DNA of 64,000 nt from Oscillospiraceae bacterium (GCA_017516005.1 JAFWDU010000003.1:1-64000), one strand, 5' to 3'; shown: positions 15,304 to 25,762, numbered from the stretch's first letter. Translations and numbers: made by a program. Notes: generated by a model from the sequence alone, not told the origin.

Positions 15304-17580
15304 GTGGCAAAACAGCTGGTCATTGTCGAATCGCCGTCTAAAGCGAAGACAATTGGAAAGTATCTTGGGAGCGACTATGTTGTGAAAGCAAGCATGGGAC
15401 ATCTTAGAGATCTTCCGAAAAGCAAAATGGGTGTGGATTTCGAGCACGATTTTCAGCCCCAATATGAACCGATGGCCGGAAAGGAGGATGTGATCCGGGA
15501 ACTGCAGTCTGCAGCGAAGAAAGCGGATCATGTGTTTCTGGCCACCGACCCTGACCGGGAAGGAGAAGCAATCAGCTGGCATCTGAAAGAGATGCTGAAG
15601 CTTTCCGACGAAAAAGCGAGCCGCGTCACATTCAACGAGATCACCAACCGGGTCGTCAATGAATCCATCCGCGCGCCCAGGGCCATTGATTTCAATCTGG
15701 TAGACGCGCAGCAGGCGCGCCGGATTCTTGACCGGATTGTGGGCTATCAGCTCAGTCCTTTGCTGTGGAAGAAAATCCGCAGAGGCCTTTCTGCAGGCCG
15801 CGTGCAGTCGGTGGCGACTCGTCTGGTCGTGGATCGTGAAAATGAAATCCGCTCGTTTGAAGCACAGGAATACTGGACGGTTGAAGCATCCTTTAAGAGG
15901 ATCGGAAAACCCGGCAGCTTTGTGGCGCATTATCACGGGGAAGATAAAAAGCGGGAACTTCATTCCTATGAAGAGGTGCAGCAGCTTCTTCGGGATCTGG
16001 AAGGAAAGCCTTTTATTGTAACTGCCGTTAAGAATTCTGAAAAGCGGAAGCAGCCCACGCCTCCGTTTATCACATCCACACTTCAGCAGGAAGCTTCCCG
16101 CAAGCTGAATATGACACCTCGGCGTACCATGACCATCGCGCAGCAGTTGTACGAAGGCGTGGATATTTCCGGCGAAGGCACCATCGGCCTGATTACCTAT
16201 ATGCGTACGGATTCCCTTCGTCTGTCGGATGAAGCGCTGAACGCAGCGAAGGATGTTATTACCAGCAGATACGGAAAGAACTACTATCAGCGCCGCACAT
16301 TCAAGACAAGCGCCTCTGCGCAGGACGCCCACGAGGCAATCCGTCCGAGCAATGTGCATCTGGTTCCCGAATCCATCCGCGGAGATCTGAATGCAGACCA
16401 GTACCGGCTTTATAAACTGATCTGGGACCGGTTTACCGCCAGTCAGATGACGCCGGCGGTCTACGATACCACGGCTATTGATGTGACCTGCAGCGGCCAT
16501 ATTTTCCGCGCGAATCATCAGTCACTGCGCTTCGCGGGCTTTACCGCCGTATATGAAGAAGGAAAAGACGATGAGCAGGAAGAAAAGGATACGCCGCTGC
16601 CCGATCTGCAGGAGAACGAACCGGTTGAACTGACCAAGACCGTACCGGAACAGCACTTCACGCAGCCGCCACCCCGCTACACCGAGGCGACGCTTGTTCG
16701 CGCCATGGAGGAGAAGGGGGTCGGCCGTCCGTCCACCTATGCTTCCATCGTTTCCACCATTGAGGATCGGGAATACGTGGAGAAAAAAGACAAGCGGCTA
16801 ATGCCCACCAAACTGGGCGAGACAGTCAACACCCTGATGATGGAGCGCTTTCAGGATATCGTAGACGTTGATTTTACGGCACATATGGAGCAGGAACTCG
16901 ATCAGGTTGAGGAAGGAAAGCTTCCCTGGAAGGACGTAATCCGCGGGTTCTATACCAGCTTCACGGAAGAACTGAAGAATGCCGAGACCGCACTGGAAGG
17001 CGTTCGCATTAAAGTGCCGGAAGAAGTCACGGATGAGATCTGTGAACTCTGCGGCAAGCCTATGGTGATTAAAACCGGGCGCTTCGGCAAATTCCTGGGC
17101 TGTTCCGGTTTCCCCGAATGCAAAAACACAAAGCCCATCGTTGTCCGCATGCCCGGCCGCTGCCCGAAGTGCGGGTCCGGTCTTCTTAAGCGGACATCCA
17201 AGAAAGGTTACGCCTATTATGCCTGTGAACAGGGACAGGCATGCGGCTTTATGACCTGGGACGTGCCGACGGAACAGGACTGCCCGTCCTGCGGACAGAC
17301 CATGTTTAAGCGCTCCGGCAGGGGAGCAATGAAGCCGTTCTGTGTGAATCCGGAGTGTTCCAATTTCCTTCCGGAGGAGAAACGGGGATACCGTAAAAAG
17401 GCGAACCCGGAAGAGGGCGGTACGTCTGCGGACGGCACTGCGGATCAGGGCTCAGCGGAAAAGAAATCGGCAGCGTCTAAAACGAGTACAAGGAAAACAA
17501 CTGCGAAAAAACCTGCCGGCAGGAAGACATCTGCCGCAAAGACCGGCAGAAAGACTGCAAAGAAGGAAACGCTGTCATGA
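15304..17580 (+). CDS. topA: DNA topoisomerase I (type IA)
   Basis: The 758-residue product starts with KQLVIVESPSKAKTIGKYLG, the Toprim domain of bacterial topoisomerase I. DPDREGEAISWH carries the metal-binding acidic residues. The active-site tyrosine is Tyr299 in TYMRTDSLR. Three C-terminal zinc-ribbon units follow (CELCGKP...CSGFPEC, CPKCGSG...ACEQGQAC, CPSCGQT...CVNPEC). The last 55 residues are a lysine/alanine/threonine-rich tail with repeated KKPAGRKTS-like units, resembling histone H1 and probably binding DNA. The start is GTG with GGAGGAAATACA before it. Its stop overlaps trmFO by ATGA. It relaxes negative supercoils. Confidence 0.97.
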   Translation: MAKQLVIVESPSKAKTIGKYLGSDYVVKASMGHLRDLPKSKMGVDFEHDFQPQYEPMAGKEDVIRELQSAAKKADHVFLATDPDREGEAISWHLKEMLKLSDEKASRVTFNEITNRVVNESIRAPRAIDFNLVDAQQARRILDRIVGYQLSPLLWKKIRRGLSAGRVQSVATRLVVDRENEIRSFEAQEYWTVEASFKRIGKPGSFVAHYHGEDKKRELHSYEEVQQLLRDLEGKPFIVTAVKNSEKRKQPTPPFITSTLQQEASRKLNMTPRRTMTIAQQLYEGVDISGEGTIGLITYMRTDSLRLSDEALNAAKDVITSRYGKNYYQRRTFKTSASAQDAHEAIRPSNVHLVPESIRGDLNADQYRLYKLIWDRFTASQMTPAVYDTTAIDVTCSGHIFRANHQSLRFAGFTAVYEEGKDDEQEEKDTPLPDLQENEPVELTKTVPEQHFTQPPPRYTEATLVRAMEEKGVGRPSTYASIVSTIEDREYVEKKDKRLMPTKLGETVNTLMMERFQDIVDVDFTAHMEQELDQVEEGKLPWKDVIRGFYTSFTEELKNAETALEGVRIKVPEEVTDEICELCGKPMVIKTGRFGKFLGCSGFPECKNTKPIVVRMPGRCPKCGSGLLKRTSKKGYAYYACEQGQACGFMTWDVPTEQDCPSCGQTMFKRSGRGAMKPFCVNPECSNFLPEEKRGYRKKANPEEGGTSADGTADQGSAEKKSAASKTSTRKTTAKKPAGRKTSAAKTGRKTAKKETLS

Positions 17581-18905
17581 CAAATGTTTCAGTCGTTGGA
17601 GCCGGCCTTGCCGGTTCCGAAGCCGCGTGGCAGCTTGCGCAGCGGGGGTTTCATGTCACACTTTATGAGATGAAGCCGAAAAAGCGTACTCCTGCGCATC
17701 ATTTTGATGATGAGTTCGCTGAACTTGTCTGTTCCAATTCCTTCCGCGGCGACCGTCTTGAAAACGCTGTCGGTCTTCTGAAGGAGGAACTTCGTCAGTC
17801 GGACAGCCTGATTATGCGCTGTGCCGACGCAACGCGCGTGGAAGCCGGCGGCGCACTCGCTGTCGACCGTCATGCGTTTGCCCGCCAGGTGACAGACGCC
17901 ATCCGGAATCATCCGAACATCACAGTCGTGGAGGAGGAGGTCATCCGGATCCCGGAGAAACCGGTTATCATTGCGACGGGACCGCTGACTTCTGATGCGC
18001 TGTCCGAATCAATCGCAGAATATTTCGGCGGTGCGGATTACCTGAATTTTTACGACGCCGCTGCGCCCCTGGTGGAAGCGGATTCTGTTGACATGTCTCT
18101 TGCCTGGTTTGCATCCCGCTATGACCGCGGCAGTGCCGACTACGTCAACTGCGCGATGAATCAGGAGGAATATCTCGCTTTTGTTCGTGAGCTTGCACAG
18201 GCGGAAGAAGCGGAAGTGCACGGCTTTGAAGACAGCAGGGTATTTGAAGGATGCATGCCCGTGGAGGTTATGGCACGAAGAGGTGTGGACACGCTTCGCT
18301 ACGGACCTTTGAAGCCTGTGGGACTGAAGGACCCGAAAACCGGAAGGGAACCGTATGCAGTGGTCCAGCTCCGCCGTGATAACGCGGAGGGAACAGTATA
18401 TAATCTTGTCGGCTTTCAGACGCATCTGAAACATCCGGAACAGAAGCGGGTTTTCTCCATGATACCTGCTCTGCATGATGCCGTATTTCTCCGTTATGGA
18501 GTTATGCACCGCAATACATTTCTCAACAGCCCGATGCTTCTGGACCGTGCATATTCAGACCGCAGGGAACCTCTTGTGGCGTTTGCAGGTCAGATGACCG
18601 GCGTGGAGGGTTACGTCGAGTCCACTGCCTCCGGATATGTTGCTTCAGTCAGTATGGCTGCAAGATTACAGGGGCGGGAAGCGCCAGACTTTACGAAGAA
18701 AACAGCCATGGGCGCGCTTGCTTACTATATCAGTGATCCGTCAGTCAGGGACTTTCAGCCCATGAACGTGAATTTCGGCATTATTGAGCCGCTGGATCAT
18801 AGAGTCCGCGGCAAAGCAAACAAAAATCTTGAGATTTCCAGACGTGCTCTGGAAGTGCTTTCAGAAATGAGGAACGGAGGGGATTCCATTGAAAATCATA
18901 CTTGA
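17577..18905 (+). CDS. trmFO: FAD/folate-dependent tRNA (uracil-54-C5) methyltransferase
   Basis: The 442-residue product has the N-terminal FAD-binding loop VVGAGLAGSEAAWQLAQRG and the family segments ELVCSNSFRGDRLENAVGLLK and GQMTGVEGYVES typical of TrmFO (Gid). It makes ribothymidine at position 54 of tRNA using methylene-tetrahydrofolate. The topA-trmFO order with a four-base overlap is the usual Bacillota arrangement, which supports the call. Length matches the family (about 435-450). Confidence 0.97.
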   Translation: MTNVSVVGAGLAGSEAAWQLAQRGFHVTLYEMKPKKRTPAHHFDDEFAELVCSNSFRGDRLENAVGLLKEELRQSDSLIMRCADATRVEAGGALAVDRHAFARQVTDAIRNHPNITVVEEEVIRIPEKPVIIATGPLTSDALSESIAEYFGGADYLNFYDAAAPLVEADSVDMSLAWFASRYDRGSADYVNCAMNQEEYLAFVRELAQAEEAEVHGFEDSRVFEGCMPVEVMARRGVDTLRYGPLKPVGLKDPKTGREPYAVVQLRRDNAEGTVYNLVGFQTHLKHPEQKRVFSMIPALHDAVFLRYGVMHRNTFLNSPMLLDRAYSDRREPLVAFAGQMTGVEGYVESTASGYVASVSMAARLQGREAPDFTKKTAMGALAYYISDPSVRDFQPMNVNFGIIEPLDHRVRGKANKNLEISRRALEVLSEMRNGGDSIENHT

Positions 18906-19911
18906 CGCCATGGGCGGAGATCTGGCTCCGACTGCGGTTGTACAGGGTGCAATTGACGCATTGAAGGATTTTCCGGTTGAGATTGTTCTCGTCGGAAAGG
19001 AAGAGGCAATTCACGCGACTCTGAACCACATCGGCTGCACGGAGCTTCCCAAAGGCCTTTCTATCGTGCACGCTCCGGATGTTGTGGATATGCATGACAA
19101 GCCGGATAATGTCCTTCGGGAACGCAAGGAATCCTCCATGGTTGTCGGTCTGCAGCTGCTTGCATCCGGCGAAGGTGATGCCTTTATTTCGGCAGGTTCC
19201 ACAGGCTCGCTTCTTACAGCGGCAACACTGGTTGTCAAGCGGATCCGCGGAATTCGGCGCGCCGCTCTGTGTCCGACCATTCCGCTTCAGAACGGCCCCA
19301 TGGCATTGATTGACTGCGGTGCCAACAGCGAATGCAATCCGAAATTCCTTGTTCAGTTTGCTTTTATGGGTTCCTTCTTTGCGCAGCAGTTTATGGGAAT
19401 CGAAAAACCCAGGGTTGCCCTTCTCAACAACGGAACAGAAGACACCAAGGGAACGGATCTGCAGAAGGAAACTTATCTTCTGCTGAAGAAAGCCTCAGAC
19501 GCAGGGAATCTGAATTTTGTAGGCAATATTGAAGGAAGAGAAGCAATGCTCGGTGGCTGCGACGTTCTTGTCACGGACGGCTTTACCGGGAATATTTTCC
19601 TGAAAACCGTTGAGGGTACTGCAAAGTACTTCTCCAATATGCTGAAGGATATTTTCGGCGCGTCCCTTAAAACCAAAATCGGTGCGCTTCTGACGATGAA
19701 AGGAATCCGTGCGCTGAAGAATAAAATGGACTACCGCGAAACCGGCGGCACGATTTTCCTGGGGCTGAGCAAACCGGTAATCAAAGCGCACGGAAGTTCG
19801 GACGCAAGAGCGATCTACAGCTCTGTCCGGCAGGCAATTCAGGCTGTGGAAAGCGGCGTCAGCGAGAAAATCGCGGAACACATCGATCAGATTGTAGCCG
19901 CAGGGGAGTGA
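18889..19911 (+). CDS. plsX: Phosphate acyltransferase PlsX
   Basis: The 340-residue product begins KIILDAMGGDLAP, the PlsX signature, and contains the conserved SAGSTGSLL, GANSECNP, NNGTEDTKG and GFTGNIFLKT segments. It makes acyl-phosphate from acyl-ACP for membrane phospholipid synthesis, acting at the membrane surface. The start is TTG at 18889 with GGAGGGG seven bases before it; the gene overlaps the end of trmFO by 17 bases. The acpP gene that often follows plsX is absent here; rnc follows after four bases. Confidence 0.96.
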   Translation: MKIILDAMGGDLAPTAVVQGAIDALKDFPVEIVLVGKEEAIHATLNHIGCTELPKGLSIVHAPDVVDMHDKPDNVLRERKESSMVVGLQLLASGEGDAFISAGSTGSLLTAATLVVKRIRGIRRAALCPTIPLQNGPMALIDCGANSECNPKFLVQFAFMGSFFAQQFMGIEKPRVALLNNGTEDTKGTDLQKETYLLLKKASDAGNLNFVGNIEGREAMLGGCDVLVTDGFTGNIFLKTVEGTAKYFSNMLKDIFGASLKTKIGALLTMKGIRALKNKMDYRETGGTIFLGLSKPVIKAHGSSDARAIYSSVRQAIQAVESGVSEKIAEHIDQIVAAGE

Positions 19912-19915
19912 GACT

Positions 19916-20599
19916 ATGCTGGAACGTCTTCAGGAGGCGCTGCATTATCAGTTCCGGAACGAAGAACTGCTCAGGGATGCTCTGATTCACAGCTCATACG
20001 CAAACGAGAACAGGCATTCGGGTCTGCAGAGCAATGAGCGTCTTGAATACCTGGGAGATTCAATTCTGGGTTTTGTCGTTGCGGAGTATCTCTATAAGAC
20101 CTATCCGGACCGTCCGGAGGGCGTCCTGACCAGAATGCGTGCCGAGATGGTATGCGAGGAATCTCTTGCGGAGATTGCTTCCGGTCTGAAACTCGGCACG
20201 GATCTGTTTCTCGGCCTGGGTGAAGAAAAATACGGTGGCAGAAGCAGAGCAAGCATTCTGGCGGATGCAATGGAGTCCGTTCTGGCGGCAACCTATCTGG
20301 ACGGAGGCATGTCCGCCGCAAAAGATCTCATATCCAGACTCGTGTTCCCCATGGATCCCAATCTGCATCCAGGAAAAAAGGATGCGAAGACCGAACTGCA
20401 GGAACTGATCCAGACGAAGAAAGGCGCCCAGATTGTCTATGAGGAACTTGGGAGCAGCGGGCCGGATCATGATAAGCATTTTTACTGCCAGGTGAGTCTG
20501 AACGGAGAAGTGCTTGCGAAAGGCGACGGAAGGAGCAAAAAAGCAGCAGAACAGGCCGCAGCAGCTGCTGCACTGGATTATCTGAAGGATCGATATTAA
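19916..20599 (+). CDS. rnc: Ribonuclease III
   Basis: The 227-residue product has the RNase III signature NERLEYLGDSILGF with its metal-binding acidic residues, a second acidic site in ILADAMESVLAATYLDGG, and a C-terminal double-stranded RNA-binding domain ending GRSKKAAEQAAAAAALDYL. It cuts double-stranded RNA in rRNA maturation and mRNA turnover. It closes the topA-trmFO-plsX operon. In many Bacillota smc follows directly, but here about 5.2 kb of carbohydrate genes intervene. Confidence 0.97.
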   Translation: MLERLQEALHYQFRNEELLRDALIHSSYANENRHSGLQSNERLEYLGDSILGFVVAEYLYKTYPDRPEGVLTRMRAEMVCEESLAEIASGLKLGTDLFLGLGEEKYGGRSRASILADAMESVLAATYLDGGMSAAKDLISRLVFPMDPNLHPGKKDAKTELQELIQTKKGAQIVYEELGSSGPDHDKHFYCQVSLNGEVLAKGDGRSKKAAEQAAAAAALDYLKDRY

Positions 20600-20649
20600 T
20601 AATCCTATCATTCTCTGCAGATTAATCGATGTTAATCGAGGATTTTCTC

Positions 20650-20678
20650 TTGTATTATCAGCCACCTGATTGTATAAT
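20650..20678 (+). promoter_or_regulatory. Promoter for the dienelactone hydrolase gene
   Basis: TTGTAT (20650-20655), 17-base spacer, TATAAT (20673-20678), 42 bases before the ATG; AAAGGAGG follows as ribosome site. Confidence 0.75.
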
Positions 20679-20720
20679 CGAATTGGTAGAATCTATCAAT
20701 CATAAAGGAGGCAAATTAAC

Positions 20721-21482
20721 ATGTGGAATTCTCATAACACTGCTGATTACAACGGCATGATTGCGGAGATGATCACGATACCCGGTTATAACGGTGATCC
20801 GATTCATGCCTATTATTCCCGCCCCATCAGCGGAGGCCCCCATCCCGGCATTGTACTGATCCCGCATATGCCCGGCTGGGATGAGTTCAGCCTGGAAATC
20901 GCAAGAAGATTTACTTTCCATGGATACAGCGTTGTTTGTCCGAATATCTATGAACGTTTCGGCCATGGCACTCCCACTGAAGTATCTCAGCGTATGCGTG
21001 AACAGGGCGGCGTCCCGGATGAATCCGTTATGGGTGATGTTGCCTGCTCTATGAGCTTCCTGAAATATCAGGGGAATGCAAACGGCAAGACCGGTGTGAT
21101 CGGAATGTGCTCCGGCGGACGCCACACCTTCCTGGCGGCATGCACGCTGGAAGGCATTGATGCTGCAGTTGACTGCTGGGGCGGCGGCGTTGTTCCCGAT
21201 CCCAACCGTCCGAGTCAGGGTAAAGCGCCAATTGAGTATGCTGACGGCCTGAACTGCCCGCTGCTCGGCATTTTCGGCAATGACGATATGTTCCCGACGC
21301 CTCCGCTGGTTGATAAACTGGAGGAAGTTCTCAAGGAACTGGGAAAGGACTACACCTTCTTCCGCTATGACGGCGCCGGCCATGGCTTCTGGGGTTATAA
21401 CGGACAGATGTATAGGCCTGAACAGGCAATTGATTCGTTCAATAAAGTAATCGAGTTCTTTGACAAGAATCTGAAAGAATAG
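20721..21482 (+). CDS. Dienelactone hydrolase family protein
   Basis: The 253-residue product has the cysteine nucleophile motif GMCSGG (Cys130) of dienelactone hydrolases, an acidic residue in GNDDMFPTPP (Asp188/189) and a histidine in GAGHGFWGY (His221). These cytoplasmic enzymes open lactones or hydrolyse esters. The natural substrate is not predictable; aromatic degradation is unlikely in this setting. It has a consensus promoter and strong ribosome site, so it is probably well expressed, and is followed by a terminator hairpin. Confidence 0.88.
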   Translation: MWNSHNTADYNGMIAEMITIPGYNGDPIHAYYSRPISGGPHPGIVLIPHMPGWDEFSLEIARRFTFHGYSVVCPNIYERFGHGTPTEVSQRMREQGGVPDESVMGDVACSMSFLKYQGNANGKTGVIGMCSGGRHTFLAACTLEGIDAAVDCWGGGVVPDPNRPSQGKAPIEYADGLNCPLLGIFGNDDMFPTPPLVDKLEEVLKELGKDYTFFRYDGAGHGFWGYNGQMYRPEQAIDSFNKVIEFFDKNLKE

Positions 21483-21507
21483 CATTCCTGCTTTGAAAGC
21501 AATATGA

Positions 21508-21540
21508 AAACGGGCGGCCACAGTGCCGCCCGTTTCCGAT
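21508..21540 (+). terminator. Terminator after the dienelactone hydrolase
   Basis: An 11-bp perfect GC-rich stem (21508-21518 with 21525-21535) is followed by a short T-run. The next gene's ribosome site begins only a few bases further on, so it may act as an attenuator. Confidence 0.55.
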
Positions 21541-21554
21541 CTGGAGGATTAGAG

Positions 21555-22721
21555 ATGGGAATCACACAGCCATTCGCTGTCATGGCAAAACCCGTTGGAA
21601 GCCGATGCAACATGCGGTGCAGATACTGCTATTATCTGGAGAAAGGACAGTTTTCTTCTCATGAGAAACAAAGCAGAATGAGTTTTACCATTCTTGAGAA
21701 ACTGATCCGCCAGTATATTGAAGCATCACCTGGACCGGTGGTTTCTTTTACATGGCACGGAGGAGAACCAACGCTTGCCGGTATGGATTTTTACAAAAAG
21801 GCGTTGGAACTGGAACATCGCTATCTCCCGTCAGGATGGCAGGCCTGGAACAATCTGCAGACAAACGGCATTCTGCTCAACGACGCCTGGTGCAGATTCT
21901 TGAAGGAGAATCATTTTGACGTCGGCCTGTCGATTGACGGAAGTGAAGCAGTCCATGATGCGAACAGAAGGGACAGAGGCGGAAATCCGACCTATGAGAA
22001 AGTATTCCGTGCAGCCGAGCGTCTGAAGCACGCTGGGATTCTGCCGGATCTCCTGTGCACTGTTAATTCTGCGACACTGAAAGATCCTATCGGCGTTTAT
22101 GAAAGCCTTAGGCGTCTTGGAACAGGATGGATTCAGTTTATTCCCATCGTGGTGCGGATGGATGACGGATCAATGGCGCCGGAATCCGTGACGCCGGACG
22201 GATACGGAGAATTCCTCTGCAAGGTCTTTGATCAATGGGTACAAAACGATCTTGGCAAGCTTGATGTTCAGCTGTTTGCTGAAACGGCGAGAGTGATGGC
22301 AGGGGGTGAAGCAAGCGTCTGCTATATGGCGCCCGTCTGCGGAAGGGTTCTCATTGTGGAAGAGGACGGAGCCGTTTATTCCTGCGACCATTTTGTGGAT
22401 TCAGATCACCGAATCGGGAATATTCAGCAGGGAAATCTGGGCACTATGGTTGATTCAGAGCAGCAAACACAGTTCGGCAGTCAAAAGCTGAATGCTCTGA
22501 CGGAGCAGTGCAAGTCCTGTCCCTGGCTCCGGTTCTGCAGAGGCGGATGCCTGAAGGACCGTTTTGCATTCTCCAGAGACGGAGAAGCAGGTCAGTCTTA
22601 TCTGTGCAAAGGACTTGAGATGTTTTTTGAACATGCTTCAGAACCGCTTTCCCGTATGATCGCAATGAGCCGTGAAGGGAAAAACGCACAGGAGATTATG
22701 GCTTCCTTTCAATCAACTTGA
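21555..22721 (+). CDS. Radical SAM/SPASM enzyme, anaerobic sulfatase-maturase-like
   Basis: The 388-residue product has the radical SAM cluster motif CNMRCRYC (Cys18, 22, 25). A C-terminal cysteine-rich SPASM region follows, with VCYMAPVCGRVLIVEEDG, YSCDHFV and CKSCPWLRFCRGGCLKDR. Length and order match anaerobic sulfatase-maturating enzymes (AslB/anSME), which oxidise a Cys or Ser in a sulfatase to formylglycine. No sulfatase is present in the window, so the target is elsewhere or the enzyme modifies another peptide. The start at 21555 is chosen for GGAGGATTAGAG directly before it. Confidence 0.88.
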   Translation: MGITQPFAVMAKPVGSRCNMRCRYCYYLEKGQFSSHEKQSRMSFTILEKLIRQYIEASPGPVVSFTWHGGEPTLAGMDFYKKALELEHRYLPSGWQAWNNLQTNGILLNDAWCRFLKENHFDVGLSIDGSEAVHDANRRDRGGNPTYEKVFRAAERLKHAGILPDLLCTVNSATLKDPIGVYESLRRLGTGWIQFIPIVVRMDDGSMAPESVTPDGYGEFLCKVFDQWVQNDLGKLDVQLFAETARVMAGGEASVCYMAPVCGRVLIVEEDGAVYSCDHFVDSDHRIGNIQQGNLGTMVDSEQQTQFGSQKLNALTEQCKSCPWLRFCRGGCLKDRFAFSRDGEAGQSYLCKGLEMFFEHASEPLSRMIAMSREGKNAQEIMASFQST

Positions 22722-22760
22722 GTAGAACATAATCTAATTATGTAAATAAGACTAACACAA

Positions 22761-22787
22761 AAGATCCGCTGCATTGCAGCGGGTCTT
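22761..22787. terminator. Bidirectional terminator between the radical SAM and LacI genes
   Basis: A 12-bp stem (22761-22772 with 22776-22787, one G-T pair) with a 3-base loop lies between convergent genes. Confidence 0.6.
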
Positions 22788-22847
22788 CTGTGTCTCAGTA
22801 GACCAGATCAGTTGAACTGGACTGTTGGGTTCCCTTTTTTCATGTAT

Positions 22848-23837
<990 letters not shown>

Positions 23838-23906
23838 TCACTCCAATCCTTGCAGAGATACTATATCATAAACGAGGCCATAAAATAAAGAAAAATATAA
23901 ATTACA

Positions 23907-23934
23907 TCACTAAAACATATTGACTGTTTAGTGA
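23907..23934. promoter_or_regulatory. Probable LacI-type operator
   Basis: TCACTAAA (23907-23914) and TTTAGTGA (23927-23934) form a perfect 8-bp inverted repeat separated by 12 bases. It covers the -35 box of the beta-galactosidase promoter, so bound repressor would block RNA polymerase. The spacing is longer than in classical LacI operators with a central CG. Confidence 0.6.
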
Positions 23935-23948
23935 AATTCAAATAAAAT
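23920..23948 (+). promoter_or_regulatory. Promoter of the GH35-like gene
   Basis: TTGACT (23920-23925), 17-base spacer, TAAAAT (23943-23948), 51 bases before the ATG at 24000. Confidence 0.75.
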
Positions 23949-23999
23949 AGTATTTGCGATGAAACAACACACAGAAATCATTAAACAAGGAGGAGAGCA

Positions 24000-25559
24000 A
24001 TGAAAAAACTATCTGAAGTCCGCGTGGAAAACGGGATTGGAACCCTTTATGTGGACGGAAAACCCTTTATCGGTCTTGGAGGAGAGCTTCACAATTCCAG
24101 TGCTTCCAGCACGGAATATATGCGGGAAAAAATCTGGCCGGCACTTCGTCCGCTCCATGTCAATTCCATTGTTGCGACTGTTTCCTGGGAACAGATTGAG
24201 CCGGAAGAGGGCGTATTTGATTTTCAAATCGTGGATGATCTGATTGCAGATGCCACCAAAGAGGGCATCAAGCTGACAATCATCTGGTTTGCGCTCTGGA
24301 AAAACGGCATTTCAAGTTATGTTCCGGAATGGGTGAAACTTGACCGCAAAACCTACTGGCCCTGCGTCAGCCTGAACGCGACGAAAGTTTCCACAAGATT
24401 CGGCGATAACGCACACCGTACCATCAGCCCGCTTTGCAAAGCTGCGGTAGAAGCTGATGCAAGAGCATTCCGCGCACTGATGAAGCACATTGATGAAGTC
24501 GATACTGAGGGAACTGTTATCATGATGCAGATCGAAAATGAGATCGGCCTCATTGGATCTCCCCGTGACTATTCTGATTTCGCAAATGCCCGTTTTGCGG
24601 AACCGGTTCCGGATGCAGTTGCCAAAGAATACGGCGTCTCCGGCAACTGGAGAGAAGCTTTCGGAACGGACGCGGAAGAATATTTCATGGCATGGTATTA
24701 TTCCACTGCTGTTGAAACGATTGCATCTGCGGGACAGGCGGAGCACAATATCCCCATGTACGCGAATGCCTGGCTGCAGCAGTATCCCGACCGCCCAGGC
24801 GCTTATCCGAGCGGCGGACCGATTATGAAGATGCGCCGCATGTGGCGTCTTGGCGCTCCCACACTCTGCATGCTTGCGCCGGATATTTATGTTCCTTACT
24901 TTGAAAAAGTCATCGCTGAGTATTCCTCTGACGGCAATCCTCTGTTTATTCCCGAGACCCAGACCAACGTACGCTCGGCTGCCACTGTTTTCCTTGCGGT
25001 GTGTGAATACAACACCATGGGATTCAATCCTTTCGGAATTGAATCTGTGTTTGGCGTTAAGCGTGAGATGGACAGCGGCTTCCTGATGTCTTTAAATATC
25101 AACATGTCCGCATTCTCCAATGAAGGGTCCGAAGTGTATCTGCCCAAGAGCTATGAACTTCTGCACAGTATGATGGATCTGATTATCCCTGCTCGCGGCA
25201 CCGGAAAACTTCGCGGATTCTTCAACGGGGACACGGATACCGGCAAGCTGATTCCGTTCTCCAAGTATGATGTGCATGTTACCTACGGTGGTCAGATGCA
25301 GGGCAAGCCTCCTGCGGGCGGCGCCATTCTGGAAGTCTCCGAGGATGAGTTCTATGTATTCGGAACCAATTTCCGCGCAGAATTTGTGCCAAAGAACAAC
25401 GAGATGCTGACGGTGGAACCCATCAGAATTGAAGAAGGCAAATTTGTTGACGGAAAGTGGGTTCGCGGACGTATCCTCAATGGCGACGAGCGGCGTGTAT
25501 CGATTCCGTTCATGCCCAGCATTATCCGCATTAAGCTTCAGAGCTATGAGACCTGCTGA
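24000..25559 (+). CDS. GH35-like beta-galactosidase (DUF5597 type)
   Basis: The 519-residue product is a TIM-barrel glycosidase. QIENEIG holds the probable acid/base Glu181 and LFIPETQT holds the probable nucleophile Glu319, the GH35/GH42 (clan GH-A) pattern. The opening FIGLGGELHNSSAS is typical of the DUF5597-containing beta-galactosidase group. The C-terminal part (about 400-519) is a beta-rich accessory domain. No signal peptide is seen, so it acts in the cytoplasm on imported beta-galactosides. GGAGGAGAGCA precedes the ATG. Control by the divergent LacI repressor is inferred from the operator. Confidence 0.85.
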   Translation: MKKLSEVRVENGIGTLYVDGKPFIGLGGELHNSSASSTEYMREKIWPALRPLHVNSIVATVSWEQIEPEEGVFDFQIVDDLIADATKEGIKLTIIWFALWKNGISSYVPEWVKLDRKTYWPCVSLNATKVSTRFGDNAHRTISPLCKAAVEADARAFRALMKHIDEVDTEGTVIMMQIENEIGLIGSPRDYSDFANARFAEPVPDAVAKEYGVSGNWREAFGTDAEEYFMAWYYSTAVETIASAGQAEHNIPMYANAWLQQYPDRPGAYPSGGPIMKMRRMWRLGAPTLCMLAPDIYVPYFEKVIAEYSSDGNPLFIPETQTNVRSAATVFLAVCEYNTMGFNPFGIESVFGVKREMDSGFLMSLNINMSAFSNEGSEVYLPKSYELLHSMMDLIIPARGTGKLRGFFNGDTDTGKLIPFSKYDVHVTYGGQMQGKPPAGGAILEVSEDEFYVFGTNFRAEFVPKNNEMLTVEPIRIEEGKFVDGKWVRGRILNGDERRVSIPFMPSIIRIKLQSYETC

Positions 25560-25630
25560 TCACTGAATTCTCCATAAAACAGATCGGATCGGAACAGATT
25601 CTGAACCAAAATAAACAGCGCCATCTTCAC

Positions 25631-25663
25631 AGGTCGGGAGCAGAAATGCTCCCGACCTTTTTA
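25631..25663 (+). terminator. Strong terminator after the GH35-like gene
   Basis: An 11-bp perfect stem (25631-25641 with 25648-25658) with a 6-base loop is followed by TTTTTAT. Confidence 0.9.
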
Positions 25664-25733
25664 TGCAGATGAAAGCGAATTCTCGGTTCGCAGAATTCAG
25701 TCAAAAATATACTTCAAGGTTCTCCTGAATCCC

Positions 25734-25762
25734 TTGCAATTGATTTCGAAAGCTGTTAAAAT
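25734..25762 (+). promoter_or_regulatory. Promoter for smc
   Basis: TTGCAA (25734-25739), 17-base spacer, TAAAAT (25757-25762), 34 bases before the chosen smc start. Confidence 0.7.

Noticed and set aside
15244..16518. 424-codon minus-strand open frame
   Set aside because: It lies opposite the certain topA gene and its product resembles nothing.
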